A stretch of 64,000 nt of DNA from Fen-1273 sp963748405 (GTDB lineage: Bacteria > Bacteroidota > Ignavibacteria > UBA10030 > UBA6906), in assembly GCA_963748405.1 (NCBI GenBank), contig CAVVIT010000011.1, positions 620,001-684,000 of the forward strand, given 5' to 3'. Position numbers and translations under genes: made by a program. The notes beneath the pieces are model-generated. The model saw only the letters and a program-made list of their open reading frames with translations. It ran no database searches and was not told the DNA's origin. Shown in pieces: positions 7,365 to 16,536 of the stretch (positions are counted from its first letter, which is position 1; each line of letters starts with the position of its first letter).

Positions 7365-9652
7365 ACCGCACCGCACGATATCTTCTCCCGATTGCTCTCC
7401 TCATTGCCGTCCCGGACGGGCGGCGGGCGGGGGCACAGGGGCCGGATCAGGTCACGATCGATTGGATGTTCGACGGAGGTGCCGACCGGGTCGCCGCTGT
7501 TCCCCGGACTCTCTGGATCTCCGACGGCCGGCTCCTGGTCTATGACACTCTCCGGAACCGTCCGGAGGGAACATTCTCGATTCTCGACCCGGTCACCCGG
7601 CGCTCCAGTCCTGCGCTGGACATGGGACGAGCGCTCGCCTCACTCAGAGAGCTGGCAGGCGCGGAACTGACGCCGTCCGTGCTCCCGTGGCCTGACGGCA
7701 TTGACGCCTCCGGTCGAAGGGGGGTGTATCTCTTCGGGGGAGACGTGTTTCTTCTTGATCTTTCCGCGTCGCATTTTGAGCGGATAACGAAGACGGACGA
7801 GGAGGAACGTTCGGAGACGATCTCTCCGGACGGCCGTTTTCTGGCGTACGTCCGCGGAAACAATTTGTACGCGTATGACACGGAGAAGAAAGCCGAACGG
7901 CAGCTCACGAACGACGGGTCCGCGACGGTGCTCAACGGCCGTTTCTCCTGGGTGTACTGGGAAGAGGTATTCGGTCATCATGACGCCGCATCCTGGTGGT
8001 CGCCCGATTCGAAGACGATCGCTTTTCTCCGCAGCGATGAATCTGAAGTGAGCACGACATCGTTTACCGACTTCGAGCCGTACCAGGCGCGCGTTCTCAC
8101 GCAGCGGTACCCGCAGGCGGGAGGGAAGACCCCCGCGGTGCGCGTCGGCTTCGTGCCGGCCGGGGGAGGCGATCCCGTCTGGACGAACGTCCCCCAATCA
8201 TCGTACGAGTACGTGACAGGCGTCGACTGGCTCCCTTCGGGGGAAAAAGCGGCGGTGCAGGTGATGAACCGCGCACAGACACAGGTCGGACTTTTCTTTG
8301 TCGGGAAATCGGACGGCAACGCCGCGCGCGTTCTCACGGAGACCGACGACGCGTGGCTGCATATGTACAGGCCGTTGTTCGTCGGGGGAGGGAAACAGTT
8401 TCTCTGGATATCCGACCGGTCCGGGTACGCGCATGCGTATCTGTATGCAGCGGACGGGACGTTTCTGCGTCAGGTGACCCGTGGTGAGTGGTCGCTCCGT
8501 CCGTACGGCGCGTTCGCGATATACGATCAGAGCCCGCTCCTTGCCGTCGATGAGAAGGGGGGATGGCTCTATTATACATCAGCGGAGAAATCGACGATCG
8601 AGCGCCAGCTCTACCGTGTGAGTCTCGAAGGCGGAGAACCCGTGCGAGTTTCCGTCGAGGGGGGGTATCACAACGCGCTCTTTCGATCCGACGGTCGTTT
8701 CTACGTCGACACGTATTCAAACATACGGACGCCCCCTTCGCTTGTGCTGCACAATGGCGACGGCACCGGCGCATACCCGCTCTCGCTCCCCCGTACCCTC
8801 CTGATCCCCTCCACAGGCTGGCCCGTTTCCCTGACCGTGCCTGATGCCGGCGCGTCGCAATACCACACCCGGATGCAATGCCCCTCGTTCTTCCGCGTCG
8901 CCGCGCGGGACGGTTTCATGCTTCCGGCACAGATCAGCAGGCCCGCGGATTTTGACTCGACGAAGAAATATCCTGTCATCGTCTACGTGTACGGGGGACC
9001 CGGTTCCCCCACGATATCGGACGAATGGAACTCCAACGGCTGGGCCCAGTCAATTTATTTCGACCAGGTCCTGCTGCACGCCGGGTATATAGTGTTCTCG
9101 GTCGACAACAGGAGCTCGGCGAGCGTCGGGAAGGTTTTCGAAAAATCGATCCGCGGTCAGATGTACGGCGACGTGGAATTGAACGACCTGCTTGACGCCG
9201 TGCACTGGCTGAAAACCCGCCCGTTCGTCGATTCGTCGCGCGTCGGCATATGGGGATGGAGCGGAGGCGCAATGTACACGCTTCTTGCGATGACGCGTTC
9301 GAAGGAATTCAGGGCGGGAATTGCGGTGGCGCCGGTGACCGACTGGCGGTACTACGATGCGAAGTGGGCGGAGCTTCCGATGAAGCGTCCCGAAGACAAC
9401 CCGGAAGGGTACGCGAAGACGTCACTCGTCGTGCGTGCCCGGGACTTGCACGGGCGGCTCATGCTTGTCCACGGGACGGACGACGACAACGTCCACCCGC
9501 AGAACAGCCAGGCGTTCATGAACGAGCTGATACGGAACGGTATACTGTTCGACCTGATGGTCTACCCGATGCGCAAGCACACGATCGACGACGCCCCGGC
9601 GCGGAAACACCTGTTCCGGACGATGCTCGAATTCTGGAGGCGAAACCTGTAG
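7361..9652 (+). CDS. S9B dipeptidyl-peptidase IV-type serine peptidase
   Basis: A 763-aa exported prolyl peptidase. An N-terminal signal peptide with an AGAQ-like cleavage site is followed by a beta-propeller DPP_IV N-domain (about residues 90-480) and a C-terminal alpha/beta-hydrolase domain. The nucleophile is S634 in GWSGG; the Asp lies in HGTDDDNVH near 704-712 and the His is in RKHTIDD near 740. DPP-IV enzymes release X-Pro dipeptides from the N-termini of peptides, giving a periplasmic nutrient-scavenging role. The ATG overlaps the ccoI stop (ATGA), so it may be cotranscribed with the oxidase locus, although no functional link is evident. GGAGGGAAC lies upstream. Confidence 0.92.
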   Translation: MNRTARYLLPIALLIAVPDGRRAGAQGPDQVTIDWMFDGGADRVAAVPRTLWISDGRLLVYDTLRNRPEGTFSILDPVTRRSSPALDMGRALASLRELAGAELTPSVLPWPDGIDASGRRGVYLFGGDVFLLDLSASHFERITKTDEEERSETISPDGRFLAYVRGNNLYAYDTEKKAERQLTNDGSATVLNGRFSWVYWEEVFGHHDAASWWSPDSKTIAFLRSDESEVSTTSFTDFEPYQARVLTQRYPQAGGKTPAVRVGFVPAGGGDPVWTNVPQSSYEYVTGVDWLPSGEKAAVQVMNRAQTQVGLFFVGKSDGNAARVLTETDDAWLHMYRPLFVGGGKQFLWISDRSGYAHAYLYAADGTFLRQVTRGEWSLRPYGAFAIYDQSPLLAVDEKGGWLYYTSAEKSTIERQLYRVSLEGGEPVRVSVEGGYHNALFRSDGRFYVDTYSNIRTPPSLVLHNGDGTGAYPLSLPRTLLIPSTGWPVSLTVPDAGASQYHTRMQCPSFFRVAARDGFMLPAQISRPADFDSTKKYPVIVYVYGGPGSPTISDEWNSNGWAQSIYFDQVLLHAGYIVFSVDNRSSASVGKVFEKSIRGQMYGDVELNDLLDAVHWLKTRPFVDSSRVGIWGWSGGAMYTLLAMTRSKEFRAGIAVAPVTDWRYYDAKWAELPMKRPEDNPEGYAKTSLVVRARDLHGRLMLVHGTDDDNVHPQNSQAFMNELIRNGILFDLMVYPMRKHTIDDAPARKHLFRTMLEFWRRNL

Positions 9653-9696
9653 CTGCTCCTGCCGCGGATGGACCCGCAGACCCCGTTCCGGGGGGA

Positions 9697-10509
9697 TTAC
9701 GGGTTCACGACCGCGCTCACCGGTGGCCCGGCCAGATGGACGTCGCACTTGAAATCGACGGGGTCAAAACTCCCCCCGCCTCCCCCTCCGCCCGACCGTC
9801 CGCCTCTCCCTCCGCCGAACCCTCCGCCGCGTCTCCCTCCTCCTCCTCCGTATCCTCCCCCGCCTCCTTCACCCCCTCCGGGGTATCCTCCTCCACCACC
9901 TCCCCCGGCGCGGGCACCGGCGACCTCTTTCTCGGTCTGGATCTCGACCCTGACGATCGATCCCGGGGAGGCGCCGACGGCATACGGCTTCTCTTTCGAC
10001 GCGACGAGCGGCAGCTTCAGTTCGTACATCGACGAGCCCTCGGAGCTCCCCAGGTGCACGGTGACGCCGGGAATTTCAATCGGCGAAAAGAGCGTCCTGT
10101 CGTCTTTCTCCGATCCCAGGACTTCGATATCGCGCAGCCCCGTCCCCATGGGATAGAGTATGCCGATCTTTTTTCCGCCGTCCGGTTCGAACCAGACGGT
10201 CATTCCGGGCCCCGAAATACGCCTCCGGAATTCCTCTTCCGGCGCCAGTATCCGGACGTAGAAATACGCCGAGTCGTTCTGCATGCCGAGGAACATGTGT
10301 GTGTCCTTCACGGGGGTGAAGGGGGATTTCCATTCCCGCGCCGCGCTGTCGATCGTCACGCCGCGGCTTCTCCACGCGCTGGAGAGCTGGGCGGTGCTTC
10401 CGCATCCGGCGAGCATGACGCCTGCCGCGAGCGAGAGCAGCGCGATCGTGTATCTCGTGTATGCATTCCTCCGCGTGTGCGGAGTGTCGCTCCGGTGGTG
10501 ATGGTTCAT
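9697..10509 (-). CDS. Lipoprotein with a glycine-rich C-terminal tail
   Basis: A 270-aa protein with a signal sequence and lipobox LAGC near residue 36. Residues 40-200 form an unrecognised globular domain with regular beta strands and a FEPDGGKK-like segment, reminiscent of carbohydrate-binding or DOMON-type sandwiches. About residues 200-255 are almost pure Gly with Tyr, Arg and Phe, then a short hydrophobic end. The start is supported by AGGA 8 bases ahead of the ATG. The opposite strand reads as a proline-rich ORF, which I treat as the shadow of the Gly tract. Gly-rich tails on lipoproteins may be linkers or adhesive surfaces. Function unknown. Confidence 0.8.
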   Translation of the reverse strand: MNHHHRSDTPHTRRNAYTRYTIALLSLAAGVMLAGCGSTAQLSSAWRSRGVTIDSAAREWKSPFTPVKDTHMFLGMQNDSAYFYVRILAPEEEFRRRISGPGMTVWFEPDGGKKIGILYPMGTGLRDIEVLGSEKDDRTLFSPIEIPGVTVHLGSSEGSSMYELKLPLVASKEKPYAVGASPGSIVRVEIQTEKEVAGARAGGGGGGGYPGGGEGGGGGYGGGGGRRGGGFGGGRGGRSGGGGGGGSFDPVDFKCDVHLAGPPVSAVVNP

Positions 10510-10607
10510 TGGCTTTCCTGATTGTCCGTGGGGTCTTTGAAGGTGCGGCCCGTTCGCAGGTACGTACCCGGATGTCTTGGGTGTTAGATGCCCCCGTGCC
10601 CCCGTAG

Positions 10608-10629
10608 GTTTAAGTCCGGCTTCTTAAAC
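10608..10629. repeat. 7-bp inverted repeat upstream of the YXWGXW gene
   Basis: GTTTAAG (10608-10614) and CTTAAAC (10623-10629) form a perfect inverted repeat with an 8-base spacer in the divergent intergenic region between the Gly-rich lipoprotein and the next plus-strand gene. It could be an operator half-site pair or a weak hairpin; there is no U-tract. Confidence 0.4.
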
Positions 10630-10687
10630 CTCTGATGTCTCGTGATGTCCAAACCAGGTGAACGACACACATATCAGGGGAGAAGAA

Positions 10688-11089
10688 ATGAAAAGGAATG
10701 CAGTGCTTCTTGTGGCTTTTTCAGTCGTTGCCGCACTCGCCTCCGCCCGGGCGCAGGAGGGGGAGGACCGGAAGGCCGACCACAGGCGGGACGAACGGAA
10801 AGAGGAAGTTCGCCCTGACCACCGCCCGGTCAATCCCGGCAGGCACGAGGTGGACCGCCGGCATGTCGTCGTCAGGGAACGGCCGCCGGCGCTCCGCCGC
10901 GAGATACGGGGAATTGCGCCTTCTCCCCGCCATATCTGGATAGCGGGGAACTGGACGTGGAGCGGCAGGTGGGTGTGGACTCCCGGACGATGGATGCTCC
11001 CGCCGCGCGAACGGGCCCCCTGGGTGGCCGGCCACTGGGTGGTGGTCCAGGGGGGGTGGTCGTGGGTCGAAGGAAAGTGGGGGAAGTAA
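10688..11089 (+). CDS. YXWGXW repeat-containing exported protein
   Basis: A 133-aa small exported protein. A signal peptide ends near ASARAQE, followed by a strongly charged Arg/Asp/His region and a C-terminal Trp-rich part with repeated WxxGxW units (GNWTWSG, PGRWMLPP, GHWVVVQGGW). This is the pattern of the YXWGXW family of small, basic, surface-associated proteins of unknown function. I chose ATG 10688 since GGGGAGAAG lies directly upstream and the signal peptide then starts MKRNAV; an earlier in-frame start at 10658 would add ten non-conserved residues. Confidence 0.75.
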   Translation: MKRNAVLLVAFSVVAALASARAQEGEDRKADHRRDERKEEVRPDHRPVNPGRHEVDRRHVVVRERPPALRREIRGIAPSPRHIWIAGNWTWSGRWVWTPGRWMLPPRERAPWVAGHWVVVQGGWSWVEGKWGK

Positions 11090-11189
11090 GTCCCACCCCT
11101 GTTCTTTCTTCAAATTCAGGTTATATTCGGGAACGTCGTACAGGGGAGAGACCCGGCGCGTCATCCAACACTCAATTCCTCCGGTCCCG

Positions 11190-13301
11190 ATGAAATCCGC
11201 CTATGCGCTGACGATATTCATTAGTGCCTTCCTCCTCTTTCAGGTGGAGCTTATCGTCGGCAAGGAGCTTCTTCCCTGGTTCGGAGGAGCGCCCGCCGTA
11301 TGGACGACCTGCCTTGTGTTCTTCCAGGTCGTCCTCCTTGCCGGGTATGCGTACGCCCATTATGTCGTCGGCGGTCTCACTCTCCGCAAACAGATCGGTC
11401 TTCACGTTGCGCTCGTGGCGGCCTCCGTGCTTGTCCTTGCGGTCTGCGCGGGAACCTGGCCTTCCCCCATAATGCCGGGGCCGTCCTGGAGGCCCGCGGG
11501 AGATGTTGACCCGGTGGGCCGGCTGGCGGTCCTCCTCGCCGCATCCGTCGGCATCCCGTTTTTTGTCCTTTCGACCACGGGGCCACTCCTGCAGCAGTGG
11601 TCGGTGAGGTCCCGCGCGGGCAGGTCACCCTACCGCCTGTACGCCCTCTCCAATGCCGGGTCACTCCTGGGGCTTCTCGGGTATCCGTTCCTTGTCGAAC
11701 CGTTTTTCGGGATCCGCGTGCAGGCCTTCGTCTGGGCAGGACTCTACGGGCTCTTCGCTCTCGGCGTCTTCGCCTGTGCCGCCGACCTCGGAAGGACGCA
11801 CGGCGGATCCGCACCCGGCGGCCAGGGTCCGGAATCCCGGGACCCGGGCTCCCGGCCGGGCGCGGGGGATTGGTTGCTGTGGGGGGGGCTGGCAGGCGTG
11901 TCATCGGCGCTTCTCCTCTCGACCACGAACCACATGTGCCAGGACACGGCGGTGATCCCGCTCCTCTGGGTCCTGCCTCTGTCCCTCTACCTGGCGACGT
12001 TCATCCTCTGTTTCCGGTATGAAGGCCTGTACCGGCGCTGGCTCTTCCCCCTCCTCTTCTGCGCGGCTCTCGTGTATTGCGTCGTCAATCTCTTCGCGGG
12101 GCTGTCCGTCTCTCTTCTCTCGCAGATCGCATCGGACGCTGCGGTGCTGTTTACGGGATGCATGGTGTGCCACGGGGAGCTTGTGCGATCGAAGCCCGGC
12201 GTGAACCATCTCACCGGGTTCTATCTCGCGGTGGCCGCGGGGGGAGCCGTCGGAGGTCTCGCGGTTGCGGTGGCGGCACCCCGGCTCCTGAACGGCTACT
12301 GGGAATTCCATGCGAGCCTCTGGGGGGTAGGCGCCCTCTTTGTCGCCGCCCTCGTTCGCGATCCCTCCTCCCTTCTCCGGCGGAAGCCGTTCGTGATCGG
12401 CGCCTCGCTGGTTCTTCCCCTTCTCGTGCTCGCCGGATTTCTCGTCAAACAGGGGATCGAGGATGACGAAAAGGCCCGGTTCGTGACGAGAAACTTTTAC
12501 GGTCTCCTCCGGATCGTCGGGGATGCCGACAGTACCTACGTGAAGCTTGTGCACGGCCGCATCACGCACGGGTTTCAGTTCACCGATTCGGCACGGCGGA
12601 TGATTCCGACGTCGTATTACGGCCGGGAGAGCGGCGTCGGGCTTGCCATCGACGGCCATCCGGGGAGGGACAGGGGTCTCCGGATCGCGGTTGTCGGGAT
12701 GGGCACGGGAACGATCGCGGCCTACGCCGGTGAGAAAGACACAGTACGTTTTTATGAAATCAATCCCGCCGTCCCCCGCCTTTCGCTCGGGCGCGATGCG
12801 TATTTCACCTACATCAACGACTGCCGCGGCAGGGTCGAGGTCGACATGGGGGATGCGCGGCTGTCGCTCGAGCGGGAGCTCCGGGAGGGGGAGAGCGGGC
12901 GGTTTGACGTTCTTGCGCTCGACGCATTTTCCAGCGATGCGATTCCCGTCCACCTCCTGACGGATGAGGCCTTCGGCATTTACCTCGGCCACCTCCGGCA
13001 ACCGGACGGCATACTCGCCGTTCACATCACGAACCGCTACGTGGACCTGGTGCCCGTCGTTCACGGCTACGCCGAGCGGCACGGTCTCGCGAGTGCCATG
13101 ATCAGTTCCGGCGAGGATGAAGAGGGGGCGTGGTCGGCCGACTGGATCCTTATCTCCCCGTCCGGGGCGGTCCTCGCCCGGGATACGATCGCGGAAGCCG
13201 CCACGCCCTGGGACTCGACGTCGTACAGGGTCACGCGCCCCTGGACCGACGACTACAGCAACATGATCTCCCTCCTCAGGTCCGGCGGCGAGGATCATTG
13301 A
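11190..13301 (+). CDS. Membrane-fused spermidine synthase-like protein
   Basis: A 703-aa fusion. Residues 1-410 carry roughly ten or more transmembrane helices; residues about 430-700 form a class-I methyltransferase-like aminopropyltransferase domain with the glycine motif GMGTGTIAAY, an acidic residue ending the second strand (RFYEINP) and LALDAFSSDAIP. This is the fused MFS/spermidine synthase family that is common in environmental bacteria. True polyamine synthase activity is uncertain because such fusions often lack substrate-binding residues of SpeE. It is a single-gene unit; a TATATT at about 11124 might be a -10 box, without a good -35. Confidence 0.88.
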   Translation: MKSAYALTIFISAFLLFQVELIVGKELLPWFGGAPAVWTTCLVFFQVVLLAGYAYAHYVVGGLTLRKQIGLHVALVAASVLVLAVCAGTWPSPIMPGPSWRPAGDVDPVGRLAVLLAASVGIPFFVLSTTGPLLQQWSVRSRAGRSPYRLYALSNAGSLLGLLGYPFLVEPFFGIRVQAFVWAGLYGLFALGVFACAADLGRTHGGSAPGGQGPESRDPGSRPGAGDWLLWGGLAGVSSALLLSTTNHMCQDTAVIPLLWVLPLSLYLATFILCFRYEGLYRRWLFPLLFCAALVYCVVNLFAGLSVSLLSQIASDAAVLFTGCMVCHGELVRSKPGVNHLTGFYLAVAAGGAVGGLAVAVAAPRLLNGYWEFHASLWGVGALFVAALVRDPSSLLRRKPFVIGASLVLPLLVLAGFLVKQGIEDDEKARFVTRNFYGLLRIVGDADSTYVKLVHGRITHGFQFTDSARRMIPTSYYGRESGVGLAIDGHPGRDRGLRIAVVGMGTGTIAAYAGEKDTVRFYEINPAVPRLSLGRDAYFTYINDCRGRVEVDMGDARLSLERELREGESGRFDVLALDAFSSDAIPVHLLTDEAFGIYLGHLRQPDGILAVHITNRYVDLVPVVHGYAERHGLASAMISSGEDEEGAWSADWILISPSGAVLARDTIAEAATPWDSTSYRVTRPWTDDYSNMISLLRSGGEDH

Positions 13302-13333
13302 TCCCTGTCATTACCGAAGCAACCCAAACGCTG

Positions 13334-13362
13334 TTGACTCTCCGCGCCCCGACGCGTACATT
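13334..13362 (+). promoter_or_regulatory. Predicted sigma70-type promoter for the DUF1569 gene
   Basis: TTGACT (13334-13339), a 17-base spacer, and TACATT (13357-13362). The predicted start of transcription is near 13369, about 36 bases before the ATG. It belongs to a set of thirteen promoters in this window with the same spacing. Confidence 0.7.
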
Positions 13363-13404
13363 AAGCCCGTTGAGAACCCCTTTTCCGCAACCACGGAGAG
13401 CTGC

Positions 13405-13854
13405 ATGAAAAGTCTGTTTGACAAGACCGCGCTCGATGAAATCGTCGCCCGCTTCAACGCGCTTGAGCCGGGGGCAAGTCCCCGCTGGGGAAAAATGAGC
13501 GTGTCCCGGATGCTGGCGCACTGCGCGATTACGCTCGAGGTGGTGACGGAAAAGAGGGTCGCCCATCGGCTCCTCATCGGTCGTCTCCTCGGCCCGTTCT
13601 TCAAGAAACGATACACCGACGAATCGGAGTTCACGAAGGGCTCGCCGACACACCCGACGTTCATTGTCGCCGACGAAAGGGATTTCGCCCTTGAAAAGAA
13701 CCGGGTGCTCCAGCTTGTCAGGGAGTTCTCGGAAGGGGGAGAGTCGAAGTGCACCACGCGCCCTCATTCCTTTTTCGGCGATCTGACCCCGCGCGAGTGG
13801 GGCATCGGGACGTACAAACACCTCGATCATCACCTTCGTCAGTTCGGAGCCTGA
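13405..13854 (+). CDS. DUF1569 (DinB-like fold) protein
   Basis: A 149-aa protein matching the DUF1569 family: RWGKMSVSRMLAHC near residues 29-42 and a conserved C-terminal HSFFGDLTPREWG block with Y-K-H-x-D-H-H-L. The family has the DinB/YfiT four-helix fold, where His residues bind metal; H41 and the C-terminal HLDHHL fit this. The substrate is not known. GGAGAG precedes the ATG. A MOSC-domain gene follows 19 bases later on the same strand, so the two are probably cotranscribed. Confidence 0.85.
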   Translation: MKSLFDKTALDEIVARFNALEPGASPRWGKMSVSRMLAHCAITLEVVTEKRVAHRLLIGRLLGPFFKKRYTDESEFTKGSPTHPTFIVADERDFALEKNRVLQLVREFSEGGESKCTTRPHSFFGDLTPREWGIGTYKHLDHHLRQFGA

Positions 13855-13873
13855 TCTCCTGAGAATACTCTCC

Positions 13874-14479
13874 GTGAACGTCGGAAAACCCCGTGAGCTT
13901 GCCTGGCGGGGGGACACGGTCCTTTCGGGAATTGTCAAGACCCCCGTCGGTCGTCCCGTCATGATCCGGAAGCTGAATCTCGACGGGGACGGCCAGGCAG
14001 ACCTGTCGGTCCACGGGGGTCCGGCGAAGGCCGTCTACGCATACCCGGGAGAGCACTACGGGTTCTGGAAGGAGGAGATGCCGGATCTGGAATTCCCGGC
14101 GGGGGTCTTCGGCGAGAATCTGACGACGGAGGGTCTCACGGAGGAGACGGTTCACGCGGGAGACCGGCTCCGGATCGGGGAGGCCGAGCTCATCGTCACG
14201 CAGCCGAGGCTCCCCTGCTTCAAGCTGGGGATGCGGTTCCGGAGAAGCGACATGGTGGCGAGGTTCATGGAAAGCGGGAGGACCGGCTTCTACATGTCCG
14301 TCGCGCGTGAAGGGGTTGTGAAAGCGGGGGACGCGGTCGAGCTTCTCGCCGCCGACCCGGAGTCCGTGACCATCGCCGATCTCGTCCGGCTGAAGCTTCC
14401 GGGGATGGACGATCCGGACGTCGTCCGGCGGGCCCGCAGGATCGCGGCCCTGCCTGATTCGTGGAAAAAGTCGATGTGA
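13874..14479 (+). CDS. MOSC domain protein (YiiM-like)
   Basis: A 201-aa protein with the MOSC (molybdenum cofactor sulfurase C-terminal) fold across most of its length. Family marks are SVHGGPAKAVYAYP near residues 45-57, FGENLTTEGL and the invariant Cys in RLPCFKLGMRF. In YiiM-like proteins this fold carries molybdenum cofactor and reduces N-hydroxylated compounds. The start is a GTG with only a weak ribosome-binding site; I keep it because it opens directly on the conserved N-terminus. It is convergent with the ROK regulator. Confidence 0.85.
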   Translation: MNVGKPRELAWRGDTVLSGIVKTPVGRPVMIRKLNLDGDGQADLSVHGGPAKAVYAYPGEHYGFWKEEMPDLEFPAGVFGENLTTEGLTEETVHAGDRLRIGEAELIVTQPRLPCFKLGMRFRRSDMVARFMESGRTGFYMSVAREGVVKAGDAVELLAADPESVTIADLVRLKLPGMDDPDVVRRARRIAALPDSWKKSM

Positions 14480-14519
14480 GTCCCCTCCGCTGGAGACAAT
14501 CCGGATTCCCCGCGGGCGC

Positions 14520-15779
14520 TCAGTCCGGCAGTGTCCCGCCGTCCGCGTCCCTCTGGCTGCTTCGCACCGAGAATGCGTGGAGGGGCTCAAAAAGTTCGTA
14601 GAGCACAAGCCCCGCCGCCCCCAGGATCACGCCGATCTCTCCATGCTTCGCCGAACGTACGTGGACCGCTTCGGCGGGCGGGGTGAGGAGATCCGCCCGG
14701 ATCCTGTCCTGGAGGGCTTCGGCGAGCGCCGGGTAGTTCTGGGCGAGCTTGCCGCCGATGATGATGAGCTCGGGGTTCAGCGTATTGACGAGGTTGATGC
14801 TGAGCATGCTGAGCATCGACGTGAACTCGTCGATGATCCTGCGGGCGTTTTCATCCCCCGCGGCGGCGTTCCTGGCGATCAGGGCGACGGAGACCCGTCC
14901 GTCGAGCGTGCTCCCCGAGGCGCGCCGGTAGCTTTCGATCAGATTGGTGTCCGTCAGAATCTGCCCGAACATCACCTGGTTCCTGTACGTGAGCGGAAAC
15001 CTCTCCGCGTAATACGGGGGAAACTCCAGCTCGTTGAACCCGATTTCGCCCGCGCTCGAGGTGATGCCGTGGAGGAGCTGGCCGTTGATCATGATCCCCG
15101 CCCCGATTCCCTCGCCGACCCAGATGTGGACGAAATGCTTCATCCCCCGCGCCGCGCCGAGGAGGTACTCCCCGAGCGCCATCGTCTTGACGTCGTTTTC
15201 CACGTAGACGGGGACCTTGAACCGCCCCTCGAGAAGCCTGCTGAGCGATTCCCCCTGCCAGGTTTTCTTGTTGTACGAGAGGACGAGGACGTTCTTCGGG
15301 TAGTCGATCACCCCCTGGACGCCGATGCCGATGCCGACGAGCTGGGACTGTGAACAATTTGCGCTGGAGAGGAGGGTCTGGATTGTTTCGGCGACTTCGG
15401 AGAGGACTTCCTGTGCGGATGCCCCGACGGGATACTCGAACGTCGTCTGCTGGAGGACCTGCGCGTTCAGGTCCGTGAGAGCCACCGCCGCCCGGGTCAT
15501 GCCGATGTCCACCCCCGCGACAAGTCCGGCCATCGGGCGGAACCTGAGAAGTATTCTGCGGCGGCCGACTTTCCTGCGCGATGCCACCGCGCCGGTCTCT
15601 TCGAGAAATCCCGCGCGGATCAGCTTCCCGACAAGGTCGGTGATCGTGGTCTTGTGCAGGCCTGTCAGTTTCGCGATCTCAATCCGGGAGATCTCCCCCG
15701 CATCGCGCACGACACGGAGTATCCGCACCTCGTTCGGCTCGCGGATGTGCGCCGCGCGCTTATGTATGACATTCCACAA
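14520..15779 (-). CDS. ROK-family transcriptional repressor (NagC/XylR-like)
   Basis: A 419-aa regulator: an N-terminal winged helix-turn-helix (SRIEIAKLTGLHKTTITDLV) followed by a two-lobed sugar-kinase-like ROK domain. The phosphate-binding start (GVDIGMTRAAVALTD), VENDVKTMALGEYL and a late IIIGGKLAQN segment are recognisable. The zinc-binding Cys cluster usual in ROK proteins is missing after AGEIGFNELE. A GTG at 15824 would lengthen the protein, but the predicted transcription start is near 15821, so I place the start at TTG 15779, which has CAGGA 10 bases upstream. Such repressors respond to sugars or sugar phosphates; the uptake operon 700 bases away is the obvious target, by inference. 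Confidence 0.85.
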   Translation of the reverse strand: MWNVIHKRAAHIREPNEVRILRVVRDAGEISRIEIAKLTGLHKTTITDLVGKLIRAGFLEETGAVASRRKVGRRRILLRFRPMAGLVAGVDIGMTRAAVALTDLNAQVLQQTTFEYPVGASAQEVLSEVAETIQTLLSSANCSQSQLVGIGIGVQGVIDYPKNVLVLSYNKKTWQGESLSRLLEGRFKVPVYVENDVKTMALGEYLLGAARGMKHFVHIWVGEGIGAGIMINGQLLHGITSSAGEIGFNELEFPPYYAERFPLTYRNQVMFGQILTDTNLIESYRRASGSTLDGRVSVALIARNAAAGDENARRIIDEFTSMLSMLSINLVNTLNPELIIIGGKLAQNYPALAEALQDRIRADLLTPPAEAVHVRSAKHGEIGVILGAAGLVLYELFEPLHAFSVRSSQRDADGGTLPD

Positions 15780-15827
15780 GGGGACGTTCCTGATTGGTGT
15801 GTCCGGGTCTGTATGCCCCCGCACCCT

Positions 15828-15856
15828 AATCTACGGCATGCGGGGCCGAAGGTCAA
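15828..15856 (-). promoter_or_regulatory. Predicted promoter for the ROK regulator
   Basis: On the minus strand, TTGACC (15856-15851), a 17-base spacer and TAGATT (15833-15828). The inferred transcription start near 15821 excludes the GTG at 15824 as a normally translated start. Confidence 0.7.
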
Positions 15857-15923
15857 GCCGCTCTTGCGCTTCTCGGACATATTCGGCACATTCACTTCCG
15901 CATGAACTGAGAGAAATGACGCG

Positions 15924-16421
15924 ATGATCCATTGTCTGCTTGTCCTTGCCGCCGTGCTTCCGCTGCATCTTGCGCCCCGGGCCGATACCGCGGGGACCGA
16001 TCCGTTCACGATGTCCAAATGGGAAATGTTCAAGCGGGGGACCGCCGACGGGCACCTTGCCTATATCCGCGGGAACACGGCGCTCCGTGAGCTGAAGGAC
16101 CGGCAAAGATTTCCCTACCGTGCAGGATTTGCGCTGATGTTCGCAAAGCCGAACGCGTACGGCCTTCCCGGCGACGATGAGGCCCGGGAACTGACATGCG
16201 TGGAAAATGAAATCGACCGGACCCTGTCGGTGAAGAAACTCGGCTTTCTCGCGCTGGTGATTACGACGGGGGGGATGCGGGAGTACGTCTATTATACCGA
16301 CCGTCCCGACGGTGTCCGCAGCGCGATCAGGCAGATGGGGAGGCGCGTGTGCGGGCGCGAAATCCGCACCTACGTCACGGCCGATCCCGGCTGGGACGTG
16401 TACGAACGGTTCACCCGGTGA
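15924..16421 (+). CDS. DUF695 domain protein
   Basis: A 165-aa protein with a probable signal peptide (MIHCLLVLAAVLPLHLA) and a DUF695-type domain: W near the start, YRAGFALMFAKPNAYGLPGDDEA, then a GGMREYVYYTD segment and a YVTADPGWDVYERF ending. DUF695 proteins have no assigned function. GAGAG lies upstream of the ATG. It is divergent from the ROK gene and about 115 bases ahead of the carbohydrate operon; no clear promoter was found between it and that operon. Confidence 0.7.
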   Translation: MIHCLLVLAAVLPLHLAPRADTAGTDPFTMSKWEMFKRGTADGHLAYIRGNTALRELKDRQRFPYRAGFALMFAKPNAYGLPGDDEARELTCVENEIDRTLSVKKLGFLALVITTGGMREYVYYTDRPDGVRSAIRQMGRRVCGREIRTYVTADPGWDVYERFTR

Positions 16422-16536
16422 AAAAGCAGGCCGGGGCCGGCTCCGTAGCGTCTTGATTCTCTCCGTGAAATTCTCCTTATTTTTCGCAGGCCCGCCGCGG
16501 GTCCGTTCATCCATCCCCACTTGACATTCTACCGGC

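Noticed and set aside
9250..10521. 423-codon plus-strand frame running from inside the peptidase through the Gly-rich lipoprotein region
   Set aside because: The Pro/Ser-rich stretch is simply the complement of the Gly tract, and the minus-strand gene has a ribosome-binding site and a lipobox.
16453..16481. TTGATT-17-CTTATT as a promoter for the carbohydrate operon
   Set aside because: The -10 matches the TAnnnT pattern poorly compared with the other thirteen sites.
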